From: Streptosporangiaceae bacterium NEAU-GS5
Lineage (GTDB): Bacteria; Actinomycetota; Actinomycetes; Streptosporangiales; Streptosporangiaceae
Length of the DNA: 64,000 nucleotides
Assembly (NCBI GenBank): GCA_017592665.1
Contig: JAGFNW010000020.1
Coordinates: 62,001 to 126,000, forward strand
Direction of reading: 5' to 3'
This document shows positions 16,311 through 25,140 of the stretch, piece after piece. The position numbers and the translations under genes were made by a program. Position 1 is the first letter of the stretch. Each line of letters starts with the position of its first letter. Below the pieces are notes generated by a model. It was given only the letters and a program-made list of their open reading frames with translations, had not been told where the DNA came from and searched no databases.

Positions 16311-17701
16311 CGCAGGTCATCGAGACGAGCCGGCGCGAGCAGCGCGGCTGGTACTTCTACGACTTCGCCAACTCGGCCTTCTACACCACGGTCATCTCCG
16401 TCTTCCTCGGCCCTTACCTGATCAGCGTGGCCAAGCAGGCGGTCTGCGACCGCGACCACGCCCAGGTCGCCGGCTGCCTGGACAACTACGACACGCTGGT
16501 GACCTCGGGCCAGAACTACGTCGACGTGCTCGGCGCCGACATCCGGCCGGCCGCCTACTTCACGCTCTGCATGACCGTCTCGGTGCTGCTGCAGATCATC
16601 TTCCTGCCGATCGTGGGGGCGCTGGCCGACCACACGGGCCGCAAGCGGGAGCTGCTCGGCGTCTTCGCCTATGTCGGCGCCCTGGCGACCCTGGGCCTGT
16701 TCTTCGTGTCCGACGGCCGCTACCTGCTCGGCGGCCTGCTGTTCATCGTCGCCAACCTCGCGTACGGATGCTCCATCGTCGTCTACGACTCGTTCCTGCC
16801 GCAGATCTCCACGCCGGACGAGCGCGACAAGGTGTCCTCGCAGGGCTGGGCCATCGGCTACCTCGGCGGGTTCATCCTGCTGGCGATCAACCTCGTGCTC
16901 TTCAACGCGCACGACTCGCTGGGGTTGTCGAAGACCACGGCCGTCCTGCTCTGCCTGGCCTCCTCGGGCGCCTGGTGGGCCATCTTCACGATCATCCCGC
17001 TGCTCGCCCTGCGCAACCGGCCCGTGCCGCCGCACGAGACGACCGCGCTCGGCGCGGTCGGCGGCAGCTTCCGCCAGCTCGGCCAGACCCTCGTCGCCCT
17101 CCGCGTCTTCCCCGGCACGCTGCTGTTCCTCATCGCCTACCTGGTCTACAACGACGGCGTGCAGACCGTCATCGGCAACTCGGCGGCGTTCGCCTCGGAC
17201 GAGCTCAAGCTCAGCGAGAACGTGCAGATCACCGCGATCTTGATGGTGCAGCTGGTCGCGTTCGGCGGCGCCCTGCTGCTCGGCGTGCTGGCCCGCCGCT
17301 TCGGCACCAAGCGCACGGTCCTCGCCAGCCTGGTGGTCTGGACGGTGATCGTGATCGCGGCCGTCTTCGTGCAGCAGCACGCGGCCATCCAGTTCTACGT
17401 CATGGCCTTCGCCATCGCGATCGTGCTGGGCGGCACGCAGGCCCTGTCGCGATCCCTGTTCTCCCATGTGATCCCGGCGGGCAAGGAGGCGGAGTTCTTC
17501 GGGCTGCTACAGATCAGCGACCGCGGCTCGGCCTTCATCGGATCGCTCACCGTGACGCTGGCGCTGCAATTCACCGACAGCTGGCGGGTCGCCATCGTCT
17601 CCATGGTGATCTTCTTTGTGATCGGCTTCATCCTGTTGACCATGGTCAACCTGCCGAAAGCCATCCGCGACGCCGGCAACGAGGTCCCCGCTCACCTATA
17701 G
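16307..17701 (+). CDS. MFS transporter, Atg22-like
   Basis: A 464-residue 12-helix transporter of the bacterial Atg22-like (UMF1) group. It starts with the signature REQRGWYFYDFANSAFYTTV and has the loop ADHTGRKRELL between helices 2 and 3. Yeast Atg22 exports amino acids from the vacuole; bacterial members have no fixed substrate. Its overlap with the GDPD gene hints at a phosphodiester or polyol link, but this is speculation. A perfect hairpin follows the stop codon. Confidence 0.88.
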   Translation: MTQVIETSRREQRGWYFYDFANSAFYTTVISVFLGPYLISVAKQAVCDRDHAQVAGCLDNYDTLVTSGQNYVDVLGADIRPAAYFTLCMTVSVLLQIIFLPIVGALADHTGRKRELLGVFAYVGALATLGLFFVSDGRYLLGGLLFIVANLAYGCSIVVYDSFLPQISTPDERDKVSSQGWAIGYLGGFILLAINLVLFNAHDSLGLSKTTAVLLCLASSGAWWAIFTIIPLLALRNRPVPPHETTALGAVGGSFRQLGQTLVALRVFPGTLLFLIAYLVYNDGVQTVIGNSAAFASDELKLSENVQITAILMVQLVAFGGALLLGVLARRFGTKRTVLASLVVWTVIVIAAVFVQQHAAIQFYVMAFAIAIVLGGTQALSRSLFSHVIPAGKEAEFFGLLQISDRGSAFIGSLTVTLALQFTDSWRVAIVSMVIFFVIGFILLTMVNLPKAIRDAGNEVPAHL

Positions 17702-17717
17702 CCGCGCAAAAGCGCGG
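17702..17717 (+). terminator. short hairpin after the Atg22-like gene
   Basis: CCGCGC and GCGCGG form a perfect 6-bp stem around AAAA, starting on the base after the stop codon. There is no T-run. It probably separates this transcript from rbpA. Confidence 0.45.
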
Positions 17718-17736
17718 TTGGATCACGCCGGGGGTG

Positions 17737-17762
17737 GGAATCCACACACGGTATCAGGCGTT
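17737..17762 (+). promoter_or_regulatory. SigR-type promoter of rbpA
   Basis: GGAAT (17737-17741) and GTT (17760-17762) are separated by exactly 18 bp. This matches the published Streptomyces SigR consensus GGAAT-N18-GTT for thiol-oxidative stress genes, and rbpA of Streptomyces coelicolor is a known SigR target. The start codon lies 58 bp downstream. The match is to both elements with no mismatch. Confidence 0.8.
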
Positions 17763-17819
17763 GTACGCGGTGGAGAACAACCCCCGGCGGTAACGGGGGA
17801 CCTCAGGAGGCTTAAAGAC

Positions 17820-18164
17820 ATGGGCGAGCGTGCGCTTCGCGGAACCCGGCTCGGGGCGACCAGCTACGAGAACGACCGCAACACCGACCTGGCTCCGCGC
17901 CAGGAGGTGTCCTACACCTGCCCGAAGGGCCATCACACCACCGTGCCGCTCGCGGCGGAGGCGGAGATCCCCGCGACCTGGGAGTGCCGTCACTGCGGCC
18001 TCGCCGCGCTTCGGGTCGACGCCGAGCAGCCGCAGCAGAAGAAGGCCAAGCCACCGCGCACGCACTGGGACATGCTCCTGGAGCGGCGGTCCATCGAGGA
18101 TCTCGAGGAGGTCCTCAACGAGCGCCTGGCCATCCTCCGCGCGCAGCGGCGCAAGAGCGCATAG
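17820..18164 (+). CDS. rbpA: RNA polymerase-binding protein RbpA
   Basis: A 114-residue protein with the full RbpA layout: N-terminal tail beginning MGERALRGTRLGATSYENDR, a zinc-binding core with YTCPKGH and WECRHCG (three Cys plus His), a basic linker, and the C-terminal sigma-interaction helix (THWDMLLERRSIEDLEEVL). RbpA binds RNA polymerase and the principal sigma factor, stabilises the open complex and raises basal rifampicin tolerance. The start follows AGGAGG. A SigR-type promoter precedes it and a strong terminator follows. Confidence 0.97.
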   Translation: MGERALRGTRLGATSYENDRNTDLAPRQEVSYTCPKGHHTTVPLAAEAEIPATWECRHCGLAALRVDAEQPQQKKAKPPRTHWDMLLERRSIEDLEEVLNERLAILRAQRRKSA

Positions 18165-18197
18165 GTAAAGGCCCTAAGGGTTCCATCGGGGATGGAA

Positions 18198-18227
18198 GCC
18201 CCCGGACGTCGTGTCCGGGGGCCTTTT
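18198..18227 (+). terminator. intrinsic terminator of rbpA
   Basis: GCCCCCGGAC (18198-18207) pairs perfectly with GTCCGGGGGC (18213-18222) around a 5-nt loop and is followed by CTTTT. This is the best rho-independent terminator in the window. Confidence 0.88.
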
Positions 18228-18263
18228 CATGCCCGCCGCCAATGGCCGGATTCTGGAAAACTA

Positions 18264-18293
18264 TTGGAATAGAGCATTCCGTTCTGCTACTAT
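18264..18293 (+). promoter_or_regulatory. likely leaderless promoter with an internal dyad
   Basis: TTGGAA (18264-18269) and TACTAT (18288-18293) are spaced 18 bp, close to housekeeping -35/-10 elements. The ATG of the next gene begins 7 bp after the -10, so the transcript would be leaderless; no ribosome-binding site is present. GGAAT-N5-ATTCC (18266-18280), a perfect inverted repeat, lies between the elements and could be an operator. Confidence 0.5.
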
Positions 18294-18299
18294 GAAGAC

Positions 18300-18878
18300 A
18301 TGTGGAACATTCTGAGCACCGCACACGAAGCCCTCCTGACCACTGTCAAAGGCGTCCCGGCCGACGGCTGGCACCGCCCGACCCCCTGCGCCGAGTGGAA
18401 CGTCACCCAGGTCCTGCAGCACGCCGTCGGCGACCAGCTGGCCTACGCATCAGCCATCACCGGCGAGGGCGGCCCCGACTTCAATCCGTTCGCGCCCTCC
18501 GGTCACGTCGACGGCGACCCGCTGACGCTCGCCGAGAACGCCACCTCCGCGACCTCGGCGGCGTGGGCCACCATCGCGCCCGACGCCGAGAACGTGCCCG
18601 TCCCGATCCCGCCCAACTCGGTGCCCGCGTGGATGGGCGCCGGCGCGGCCGCCATGGACGCCGCCGTGCACGCCTGGGACATCGCGGTCGCCACCGGCCA
18701 GGCCTCACCTCTCACGCCGGAGCTCGCGGCCGAGCTCATGCCCGTCGCGCAGGCCCTCGTCGAGCCCCTGCGGCCCTACGGAGCGTTCGCCGCGGCCCTC
18801 GACCTCGAGGACGGCGACGACCCGGCCGCCGCCCTCCTGCGCTACCTCGGCCGCGACCCCCACTGGACCGCCGCCTGA
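18300..18878 (+). CDS. TIGR03086-family (DinB/mycothiol-dependent fold) protein
   Basis: A 192-residue protein of the TIGR03086 metal-binding group in the mycothiol-dependent maleylpyruvate isomerase (DinB-like) superfamily. It has the four-helix-bundle pattern with the signature RPTPCAEWNVTQVLQHAVGD; the His of the LQH motif and a later MDAAVHAWDIA His are probable metal ligands. The family is largely actinobacterial, and its substrates are mostly unknown. It starts at the predicted transcription start. Confidence 0.85.
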   Translation: MWNILSTAHEALLTTVKGVPADGWHRPTPCAEWNVTQVLQHAVGDQLAYASAITGEGGPDFNPFAPSGHVDGDPLTLAENATSATSAAWATIAPDAENVPVPIPPNSVPAWMGAGAAAMDAAVHAWDIAVATGQASPLTPELAAELMPVAQALVEPLRPYGAFAAALDLEDGDDPAAALLRYLGRDPHWTAA

Positions 18879-19107
18879 GCCCGAACACCCCCGCCGCGCG
18901 GGGCGCTCCCCCACGCGGACAAGGGCCAGCGCGGCGCGGGGAGAAGGGTCTCGCGAGGAAGTGTCGGCACGGCGCATGCCGGCGACGCACAGCACATGGC
19001 CAGCGACATACCAGCGAGAGGCCCGCCGACGCGCGCCGCCTGCCGGCAACGCCACAGCACAACAGGGCCAGCGGCGCGCCTGACCCGAGGACGGTCGGGG
19101 CGGGGTG

Positions 19108-19605
19108 TCAGTCGTCGAGGACTTCGCCGTGGACGACCTTGCCGGGCTCGGCGGTCGTGTCGGGCGTGCGGCCGACGGGGCCGGTCTGGCCGGTCTGGCG
19201 GTCGAACAGCGGCGCGTACGGCGAGCGGGCCGCGAGGACGCGCACGCGGCGGCCGAAGAACCAGGTCAGCAGGCGCCGGGCCAGCGGCCGGGTGAACGGC
19301 AGGATCATGAAGAAGCCGAAGACGTCGGTGAGGAACCCGGGGGTGAGCAGCAGCGCGCCCCCGGCCACCACCAGAGCGCCGTCGGCGAGCTCACGGTCGG
19401 GCATCCGCCCGGACGAGACCGCGGCCGACAAGGCCCGCCACGCCTTGCGGCCCTCGCGGCGCACCAGCCAGGCCCCGAGCACGCTGTCGGCGATCAGCAA
19501 CGCCACCGTCTGCCATCCGCCGATCACCTGCCCGACCTGGATGAGCAGCCAGATCTCCAGCACCGGCACGACCAGGAACGCCAAGAACAGTGCAACGCGT
19601 AGCAT
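19108..19605 (-). CDS. fxsA: FxsA-family membrane protein
   Basis: A 165-residue membrane protein of the FxsA family. It starts MLRVALFLAFLVVPVLEIW, has the signature GGALLLTPGFLTDVFGF, and contains three to four hydrophobic segments followed by a polar tail. In Escherichia coli FxsA counters phage T7 exclusion by the F plasmid; its normal role is unknown. The ATG follows GGAGG. It lies just downstream of ppm1 on the same strand. Confidence 0.88.
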   Translation of the reverse strand: MLRVALFLAFLVVPVLEIWLLIQVGQVIGGWQTVALLIADSVLGAWLVRREGRKAWRALSAAVSSGRMPDRELADGALVVAGGALLLTPGFLTDVFGFFMILPFTRPLARRLLTWFFGRRVRVLAARSPYAPLFDRQTGQTGPVGRTPDTTAEPGKVVHGEVLDD

Positions 19606-19652
19606 CTCGAACCTCCGTTGGGACCAACGCCCCTGCCCGCGCGCGCGTTCCG

Positions 19653-20396
19653 CTATCGCTTACGGCGAAACCGCGAGGGCAGACCGGTTATGCCCCACAG
19701 GGTGATCCGCCAATAGGCCTCGAGGATGACATCGCGGCTCATCTTGCTGGCCCCGACCGTGCGCTCCATGAACGTGATGGGCACCTCGGCGATCCGGAGG
19801 CCGTGCCGGACCGTCCGCAGGGTCAGGTCGACCTGGAAACAGTAGCCCTGGGACTGGACGTCGGCGACGCCGATCTTCTCGAGCGTGGCGGCCCGGTAGG
19901 CGCGAAAGCCCGCCGTGGCGTCGCGCACCCGCATCCCCAGCATGATCCGGGTGTAGGTGTTGGCGCCGCGTGACAGCAGCTCGCGGCGGGCCGGCCAGTT
20001 GACCACCTTGCCGCCGGGCACCCAGCGCGACCCGATCGCGAGGTCGGCTCCCCGGGCCACCGCGTCGAGCAGCTTGGGCAGCTCCTCCGGCTGGTGGGAG
20101 CCGTCGGCGTCCATCTCGACAAGCACGTCGTAGCCGCGCTCGAGGCCCCACTGGAAGCCGGCGATGTAGGCGGCGCCGAGGCCCTGCTTTCCCGGGCGGT
20201 GCAGCACGTGGATGTGCGGGTCGTGCTCGGCCTGCTCGTCGGCGATCTTTCCGGTGCCGTCGGGGCTGTTGTCGTCGGCGACCAGCAGGTCGACATCGGG
20301 CAGCGCCGCGCGCACTCGTCCCGTGATCAACGGCAGGTTCTCCCGCTCGTTGTACGTCGGGACGATCACCAGCACCCGCCCGAGGGTCCGCTCCAT
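19653..20396 (-). CDS. ppm1: polyprenol monophosphomannose synthase
   Basis: A 247-residue GT2 glycosyltransferase that transfers mannose from GDP-mannose to polyprenyl phosphate, giving the donor for protein O-mannosylation and lipoglycans. Motifs are [15 protein letters not shown], the DDNSPDGTG site, the metal-binding [11 protein letters not shown] (DXD) and the conserved TAGFRAYR segment. It lacks a C-terminal membrane domain, as in actinomycetes where Ppm is anchored by Lnt. Its ATG overlaps the lnt stop by one base (TGATG); in mycobacteria the two are fused in one protein. Confidence 0.93.
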   Translation of the reverse strand: MERTLGRVLVIVPTYNERENLPLITGRVRAALPDVDLLVADDNSPDGTGKIADEQAEHDPHIHVLHRPGKQGLGAAYIAGFQWGLERGYDVLVEMDADGSHQPEELPKLLDAVARGADLAIGSRWVPGGKVVNWPARRELLSRGANTYTRIMLGMRVRDATAGFRAYRAATLEKIGVADVQSQGYCFQVDLTLRTVRHGLRIAEVPITFMERTVGASKMSRDVILEAYWRITLWGITGLPSRFRRKR

Positions 20397-22066
20397 CAGC
20401 TCCGACTCCCTACTTCCGGCGTCTCGTCCGGGGTGTCTTCCGACGTCTTTCCCTGTGCCTGTCGCGACGCGCGGCGTCGCCAGAACGCGGCCGCGACGGC
20501 GCCCGCGCCCGCGAATATCAACATCCACTCGGGCAGGGGTCCTACCCGCGTGGCAATCGTGTCATGTGTCCGGACTGAGACCCTCACAACAGTCATGTCC
20601 TGAACCAGCTCGGCCGTCCGCCACTGGATCGCGCCCGTGGGGTCGATGGAGGCGGAGATCCCGGTCGGCGCGGCGGTGACCACGGCCCGGTTGTGCTCAA
20701 CGGCGCGCAGCTGATCCATCGCCAGCTGCTGCGGCGGCAGCCCGGTCAGCGCGTAGGAGGCGTTGTTGGCCTGGACGACGAGCGGGGTGCCGCCGGCGGT
20801 GACGGTGTCGCGCACGGTCGAGTCGAAGGCGACCTCGTAGCATTCGACCGCGCCCACGGTGACCGGCCCGAGCCGGAGCGTGCCGACACGGGTGCCCGGC
20901 ACCGACTGCCGGCCGACCAGGTTGGCGCGCGACGACAGCTTGAGGAAGATCTCCTTGTAGGGGGTGTACTCCCCGAAGGGGACCAGTTTGCGCTTGTCGT
21001 AGTAGGCGCCGGGGCCGCTGACCGGATCCCACACGATGGCGCGGGTGGCGCGGTTCTCGTCGCCGATCGCCACGACCGCGCCCACCAGCACCGGCACGCC
21101 GACGTCTTTCACGGCGGAGTCGATGATCCGATAGGCGTCCGGGCTCTGATAGGGGTCGATGTCGGTCGAATTCTCCGGCCACACGACGAGGTCGGGGCGG
21201 GGGAACCGGCCGGCCCTGATCGCCTCGGCCAGCTTGTGGGTCTCGCCGGCGTGGTTGCGCAGCACGACCGCGGGCTCGTCGCCGAGGAAGTCCATCCCCC
21301 GGCCGGGCACGTTGCCCTGGACGACGCCGACGTTGACGGCGCGCCCCTCGTCGCCCGGCAGCGGGATCGCCAGGCCGGCCAGCGGCGCGGCCAGCGCCCC
21401 GAGCGCGACGGCCTGGATCGTCATGCGCCCCCGGCCGGGCGCCCGGAGGCGGCCCGATGCGGCGGCCGTCGCCGCGTACGCGACGAGCGTGCCACTGAGC
21501 GCGACCATGAAAGTTACAAGTGGCGCGCCGCCGAGCGAGGCCCATTTGGTATAGGCCGACTGCCCCTGGCTGAACGCCAGCCGCGCCCACGGGAACCCGC
21601 CGACGGGGAACAGCCCGCGCGCCCACTCGATCAGCACCCACAGGCACGCGGCCCACAGGGGCCACAGGCGCAGCCGGACGACGAGGGCGGCCAACGCCCC
21701 CAGGGCGGCGTAGAAGAGGCTGGAGACGCCCACCAGGGCCAGCCAGGCGTCATCTCCGATGGGGCGCACCCACGACAGCGCGGGGAACAGGAAGGCCGCT
21801 CCGGCGAGACAGCCGAGCCAGGCCGCTCGCCGCGGTCGCACCCCCGGCACGGGGCCGCCGGGCGCCCCGTAGACGGCGATCGTGAACAGCGCGACGCCGG
21901 CGGGGGCCGACCACCACCAGCCGATCGGCGGGAACGCGAGGAACAGCAGCAGGCCGCCCACGGCCGCGCATCCCACCCGGACCGGCAGCCGGGCGGCGAG
22001 CGCGCCCGGCCACCCGGCCGCCGCCTCCTGGCGCGGCTCCTGGTGTGGGTCCTTTTGCTTCAGCAC
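20396..22066 (-). CDS. lnt: apolipoprotein N-acyltransferase
   Basis: A membrane enzyme of about 556 residues that adds the third acyl chain to bacterial lipoproteins. The N-terminal half has about six membrane helices; the C-terminal half is a nitrilase domain with the expected triad: Glu in VVWPENSTD, Lys in [15 protein letters not shown], and Cys in [10 protein letters not shown]. One more helix lies near the C-terminus. The start is uncertain: GTG at 22066 (VLKQKDPH) is preferred, while GTG at 22174 adds an unlikely 36-residue polar leader. Lnt and the overlapping Ppm1 probably act as one complex. Confidence 0.9.
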   Translation of the reverse strand: MLKQKDPHQEPRQEAAAGWPGALAARLPVRVGCAAVGGLLLFLAFPPIGWWWSAPAGVALFTIAVYGAPGGPVPGVRPRRAAWLGCLAGAAFLFPALSWVRPIGDDAWLALVGVSSLFYAALGALAALVVRLRLWPLWAACLWVLIEWARGLFPVGGFPWARLAFSQGQSAYTKWASLGGAPLVTFMVALSGTLVAYAATAAASGRLRAPGRGRMTIQAVALGALAAPLAGLAIPLPGDEGRAVNVGVVQGNVPGRGMDFLGDEPAVVLRNHAGETHKLAEAIRAGRFPRPDLVVWPENSTDIDPYQSPDAYRIIDSAVKDVGVPVLVGAVVAIGDENRATRAIVWDPVSGPGAYYDKRKLVPFGEYTPYKEIFLKLSSRANLVGRQSVPGTRVGTLRLGPVTVGAVECYEVAFDSTVRDTVTAGGTPLVVQANNASYALTGLPPQQLAMDQLRAVEHNRAVVTAAPTGISASIDPTGAIQWRTAELVQDMTVVRVSVRTHDTIATRVGPLPEWMLIFAGAGAVAAAFWRRRASRQAQGKTSEDTPDETPEVGSRS

Positions 22067-22202
22067 CGCCTCAGCACGCCTTTTCTGTCCACTGTTTCCC
22101 GCCGGCCCGAAAGGGCCTGGCGCCCGAAAGCCCCTGTCCCCGAAAGGTACCGCCACAGGACTACCACCACGCACGTGAGCGGCGCGTTAACTCGCCTCCG
22201 CA

Positions 22203-22211
22203 TGTGGATAA
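22203..22211 (-). other. exact DnaA box
   Basis: TGTGGATAA reads TTATCCACA on the minus strand, the perfect consensus DnaA box. It is a single site about 140 bp upstream of the proposed lnt start. Such AT-rich 9-mers should be rare by chance in DNA of this composition. Confidence 0.4.
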
Positions 22212-22246
22212 AGTCGCCAGCCAAGCCCCCGGCCCTCCGCACGACG

Positions 22247-22312
22247 ATGGCCCCCGGGGTTCGCATCACCCAGGGGCCATCCGGCGTGTGTGGGCACGGG
22301 TGCAACGTGCCC
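22247..22312. other. two successive perfect inverted repeats
   Basis: ATGGCCCC (22247-22254) and GGGGCCAT (22273-22280) pair over an 18-nt gap. GGGCACG (22292-22298) and CGTGCCC (22306-22312) pair over a 7-nt loop. A further GGACCC/GGGTCC hairpin occurs near 22415-22431. Together they could be a structured leader, a terminator or a small RNA. Confidence 0.35.
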
Positions 22313-22739
22313 TCGACATCCTTCGCACGTGACGGAAGGGAGCCCGAACGGCCCTTCGGACCGGTTCCGTCCCGTCGGCGGCGGGCGCGGAATTCCGTTG
22401 TCTACTGGGTGTCCGGACCCCTTCCGGGTCCAACCCCCCGCCCGGCTGAGGTGCCCCGACTCGACGGAACGCCAGCGCTGCGCCTGGCTGAGCAGACGTA
22501 GAGCGCCAACTTGGTCACTCTCCGTCACGGACGCAGAATCCGACGATGTCTGAAGACGGCCAACCGGTCAGTCCCGTGCTGGACTGCGCAGCAAACTACC
22601 GACCCCAGCGCAGATGTCAACCGTGTCCCGAACAGCGGAAATACCAAGTTTTCGCAGCTAGGACAGGGCGGATGGGGCGGGCGGAGCCGGGCATGCGCGC
22701 GATGTCGCCCACCTCGCCCCACTGATCTCCTTTAGGCTT

Positions 22740-24998
22740 TCACCGGGCGTGTTCGGCCACGTCCGGCCCATGGTGAGCACCGCGTTCGGCAAGGTCCGAC
22801 AAAACCGCGGGCAGCCGCCCGGTGTGGACCACCCCCAGGGTTCGGGTCGCGCGAGTAAGGGCCACATAAAGATCGCTCGCCCCCCGCGGCGACTCACGCA
22901 GAATCAGCTCGGGCTCGACCACGATCACGCCGTCGAACTCCAGGCCCTTGGCCTGCGCCACGGTGAGCACGGCCACCGGCGCGTCCAGCGGGTCGCCCTC
23001 CGGCCTGGCGACCCCCGTCAGGCCCGGATCGAACCCGGCCGGCACGATCACGGCGAGCTTGCCGTCCGGGATCGCCTCGGCCGCGATCACCCCGGGCAGG
23101 TCGCGAGCCAGGTCGCCGGCACGCTGCGTCCAGGGCCGCTCCCCCGTCTCGCGCACCGACCTCGGGGCCTTCAGCGCCGGGTCTACCAGCGAAAGGACCC
23201 TTGCCGCGACCTCCATCAGCTCGGCCGGGGTGCGGTAGTTGACGGTCAGCCGCTCCTCGCGCCAGCGGCCGTCCACGTACGGCTTGAGCACCTCGTCCCA
23301 GCCGCGCCCACCGGCCGACGAGCCGGTCTGGGCGATGTCGCCGACCACGGTCATCGACCGGCTCGGGCAGCGGCGCATGAGGGCCCTCCAGGCCATCTCC
23401 GACAGCTCCTGGGCCTCGTCGACGATCACGTGCCCGAACGCCCACGTGCGATCCTGCGCGGCCCGCTCGGCCGTGGTCAGATAGTCGGGCTCGGACTGCT
23501 GCCGGGCGGCGAACCGCTCGGCGTCGATCACGTCGGCCAGGCCGGTGAGCTCCAGGACCTCGCGCGCGTAGGTGAGCCGCTCCTCACGCTCCTCCTCGGC
23601 CCGCCGCGCCGCGCGCAGCACGCCCTCGTCGATGTCGCCGAGCAGCTCGGCGGCCTCGTCGAGCAGCGGCACGTCGGCCTCGCTCCACCACGTCTCCCCC
23701 TTCACGGGAGGTTCGCGGAGCAGCGCCTCGCGCTCGCCCGGGCCGAGCCCCGCGTACGTCATCCGCTCGGGCGAGGTGAACAGGCCGATCAGCAGCTGCT
23801 GCGGGGTCAGATAGGGCCACAGCCGGTTGAGCGCGGCGCGGACCGGGTCTTCGGTGCGCAGATCCTCGCGCAGCTCGGCGAAGTCGGCGTCGTCGAGCAG
23901 GCCGCGCCCGAGCAGCCGGGCCGCCTGCTTGGTGAGGGCGTTCAGCAGGGAGCGGACGAACACCGCGCGCGCCTGGTTGTGGGCGCGCCGCGACCGGACC
24001 GCCCGCATGCGCGCCGAATCCAGTGTCCGGGCGTCCAGCCGCAGCGTGAACCGGTCGAGCCGGATCTCCAGCGCCGTCGAGGGCACCCGCTGCCGGTCGC
24101 GCACGGCCCGGGCGACCACGTCGGTCATCCGGATCGAGCCCTTGATCGCGGCCGCCTCGGCCGACTCGGGCCGCGACCCGGTGACACCCGGATACAGCTC
24201 GCCGACGGTCGACAGCAGCACGTCGGTCTCGCCGAGGGACGGCAGCACCTGCTCGATGTAGCGCAGGAACATCGGGTTGGGCCCGACGATCAGCACGCCC
24301 CGGCGGTCGAGCCGCTCACGGTAGGTGTACAGAAGATAGGCGGCCCGGTGCAGGGCCACCACGGTCTTTCCGGTGCCGGGGCCGCCCTGGACGACCAGGA
24401 CGCCGTTCAGCTCGCTTCGGATGATCTTGTCCTGCTCGGCCTGGATCGTGGCCACGATGTCGCGCATCCGGCCCGTCCGGGCCTCGCCGAGCGCGGCCAG
24501 CAGCGCCGCCTCGCCGTTGAGCGTGGCCCGATCGGCGTCGGTCAGCCGGTCGAGGTCGAGCAGGTCGTCGTCGATGGACACCACCGTGCGGCCGCGGCTG
24601 TGCAGGTGCCGGCGGCGGGTCACCCCCATCGGCGCGGCCGGTGTGGCCCGGTAGAACGGCTGGGCCACGGGGGCCCGCCAATCGATCAGCAGCCGGCTCT
24701 GCTCGTCGTCGGTCAGCCCGAGCCGCCCGATGTAGTAGTGATCGGCGTCGGCGAGCTCGCCGTCGATGCGGCCGAAGCAGAGGTTGTTCTCCACGGCCCA
24801 CAGCCGGGCCAGGCGCTGGGCGTACATGTCGGCGAACGAGTCGCGCTCGGAGCGGTTCTGGTGCGTGCCGGTGGCCCCCTGCGCCAGCACGTCGTCGAGC
24901 TGCCCGCGGGTGCGCTCCCGCAGCACGTCCAGGCGCGCGTACAGCGCGGACACATACGCGCGTTCCCGGGCCAGCTCGCCCGCCGATGAATGAGACAT
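22740..24998 (-). CDS. HelD/HelR-type RNA polymerase-recycling ATPase
   Basis: A 752-residue SF1-like ATPase. The N-terminus is a coiled coil (ELARERAYVSALYARLDVLR) typical of actinobacterial HelD/HelR, which inserts into RNA polymerase channels. Walker A GGPGTGKT spans 205-212; the VIVDEAQELSE motif is Walker B; the C-terminus has AQAKGLEFDGVIVVEP and YVALTRATRTL. HelD frees stalled RNA polymerase, and HelR also displaces rifampicin in Streptomyces. The start at MSHSSAGEL is preferred to an in-frame GTG at 25031. I found no rifampicin-associated element upstream. Confidence 0.88.
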   Translation of the reverse strand: MSHSSAGELARERAYVSALYARLDVLRERTRGQLDDVLAQGATGTHQNRSERDSFADMYAQRLARLWAVENNLCFGRIDGELADADHYYIGRLGLTDDEQSRLLIDWRAPVAQPFYRATPAAPMGVTRRRHLHSRGRTVVSIDDDLLDLDRLTDADRATLNGEAALLAALGEARTGRMRDIVATIQAEQDKIIRSELNGVLVVQGGPGTGKTVVALHRAAYLLYTYRERLDRRGVLIVGPNPMFLRYIEQVLPSLGETDVLLSTVGELYPGVTGSRPESAEAAAIKGSIRMTDVVARAVRDRQRVPSTALEIRLDRFTLRLDARTLDSARMRAVRSRRAHNQARAVFVRSLLNALTKQAARLLGRGLLDDADFAELREDLRTEDPVRAALNRLWPYLTPQQLLIGLFTSPERMTYAGLGPGEREALLREPPVKGETWWSEADVPLLDEAAELLGDIDEGVLRAARRAEEEREERLTYAREVLELTGLADVIDAERFAARQQSEPDYLTTAERAAQDRTWAFGHVIVDEAQELSEMAWRALMRRCPSRSMTVVGDIAQTGSSAGGRGWDEVLKPYVDGRWREERLTVNYRTPAELMEVAARVLSLVDPALKAPRSVRETGERPWTQRAGDLARDLPGVIAAEAIPDGKLAVIVPAGFDPGLTGVARPEGDPLDAPVAVLTVAQAKGLEFDGVIVVEPELILRESPRGASDLYVALTRATRTLGVVHTGRLPAVLSDLAERGAHHGPDVAEHAR

Positions 24999-25069
24999 AG
25001 ACCAAGAGATCCTACTGCGCTCGTCCGTCACCTATTCGTGGTCGCTCACCTCGGCGAAGGTGTCACACC

Positions 25070-25090
25070 TCGGTTGCGAGTCGGTTGCGA
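25070..25090. repeat. TCGGTTGCGA direct repeats upstream of the HelD-type gene
   Basis: TCGGTTGCGA occurs twice, at 25070-25079 and 25081-25090, with a period of 11 bp, one helix turn. A third weaker copy (GGTTGCGGA) lies near 25114. Their place between the HelD-type gene and the ROK promoter suggests a regulator-binding array. Confidence 0.45.
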
Positions 25091-25104
25091 CCGGCCGGGA
25101 GGGC

Positions 25105-25133
25105 TTGACCTGGGGTTGCGGAGTTCTTAAGTT
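25105..25133 (+). promoter_or_regulatory. promoter of the sugar-use operon
   Basis: TTGACC (25105-25110) and TAAGTT (25128-25133) are spaced 17 bp. The expected transcription start falls at the edge of the palindromic operator, so a bound repressor would block initiation. Confidence 0.55.
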
Positions 25134-25140
25134 CTCTGCA

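Larger units (their letters stand above)
22067..22739. other. gene-free region between lnt and the HelD-type gene
   Basis: No convincing gene was found in these 673 bp. Open frames here have poor codon bias and no ribosome sites. It contains a consensus DnaA box, a run of inverted repeats, and presumably the lnt promoter at its left side. Confidence 0.6.

Noticed and set aside
15437-17701. One 754-residue fusion of GDPD-region sequence with the Atg22-like transporter
   Set aside because: The first 290 codons are an out-of-frame reading of the GDPD gene; the transporter has its own ATG with an ATGA overlap.
22749-24989. Plus-strand open frame of about 746 codons
   Set aside because: Exact mirror of the HelD/HelR-type gene, which has Walker motifs; this frame is rich in His, Gly and Arg with no domain.
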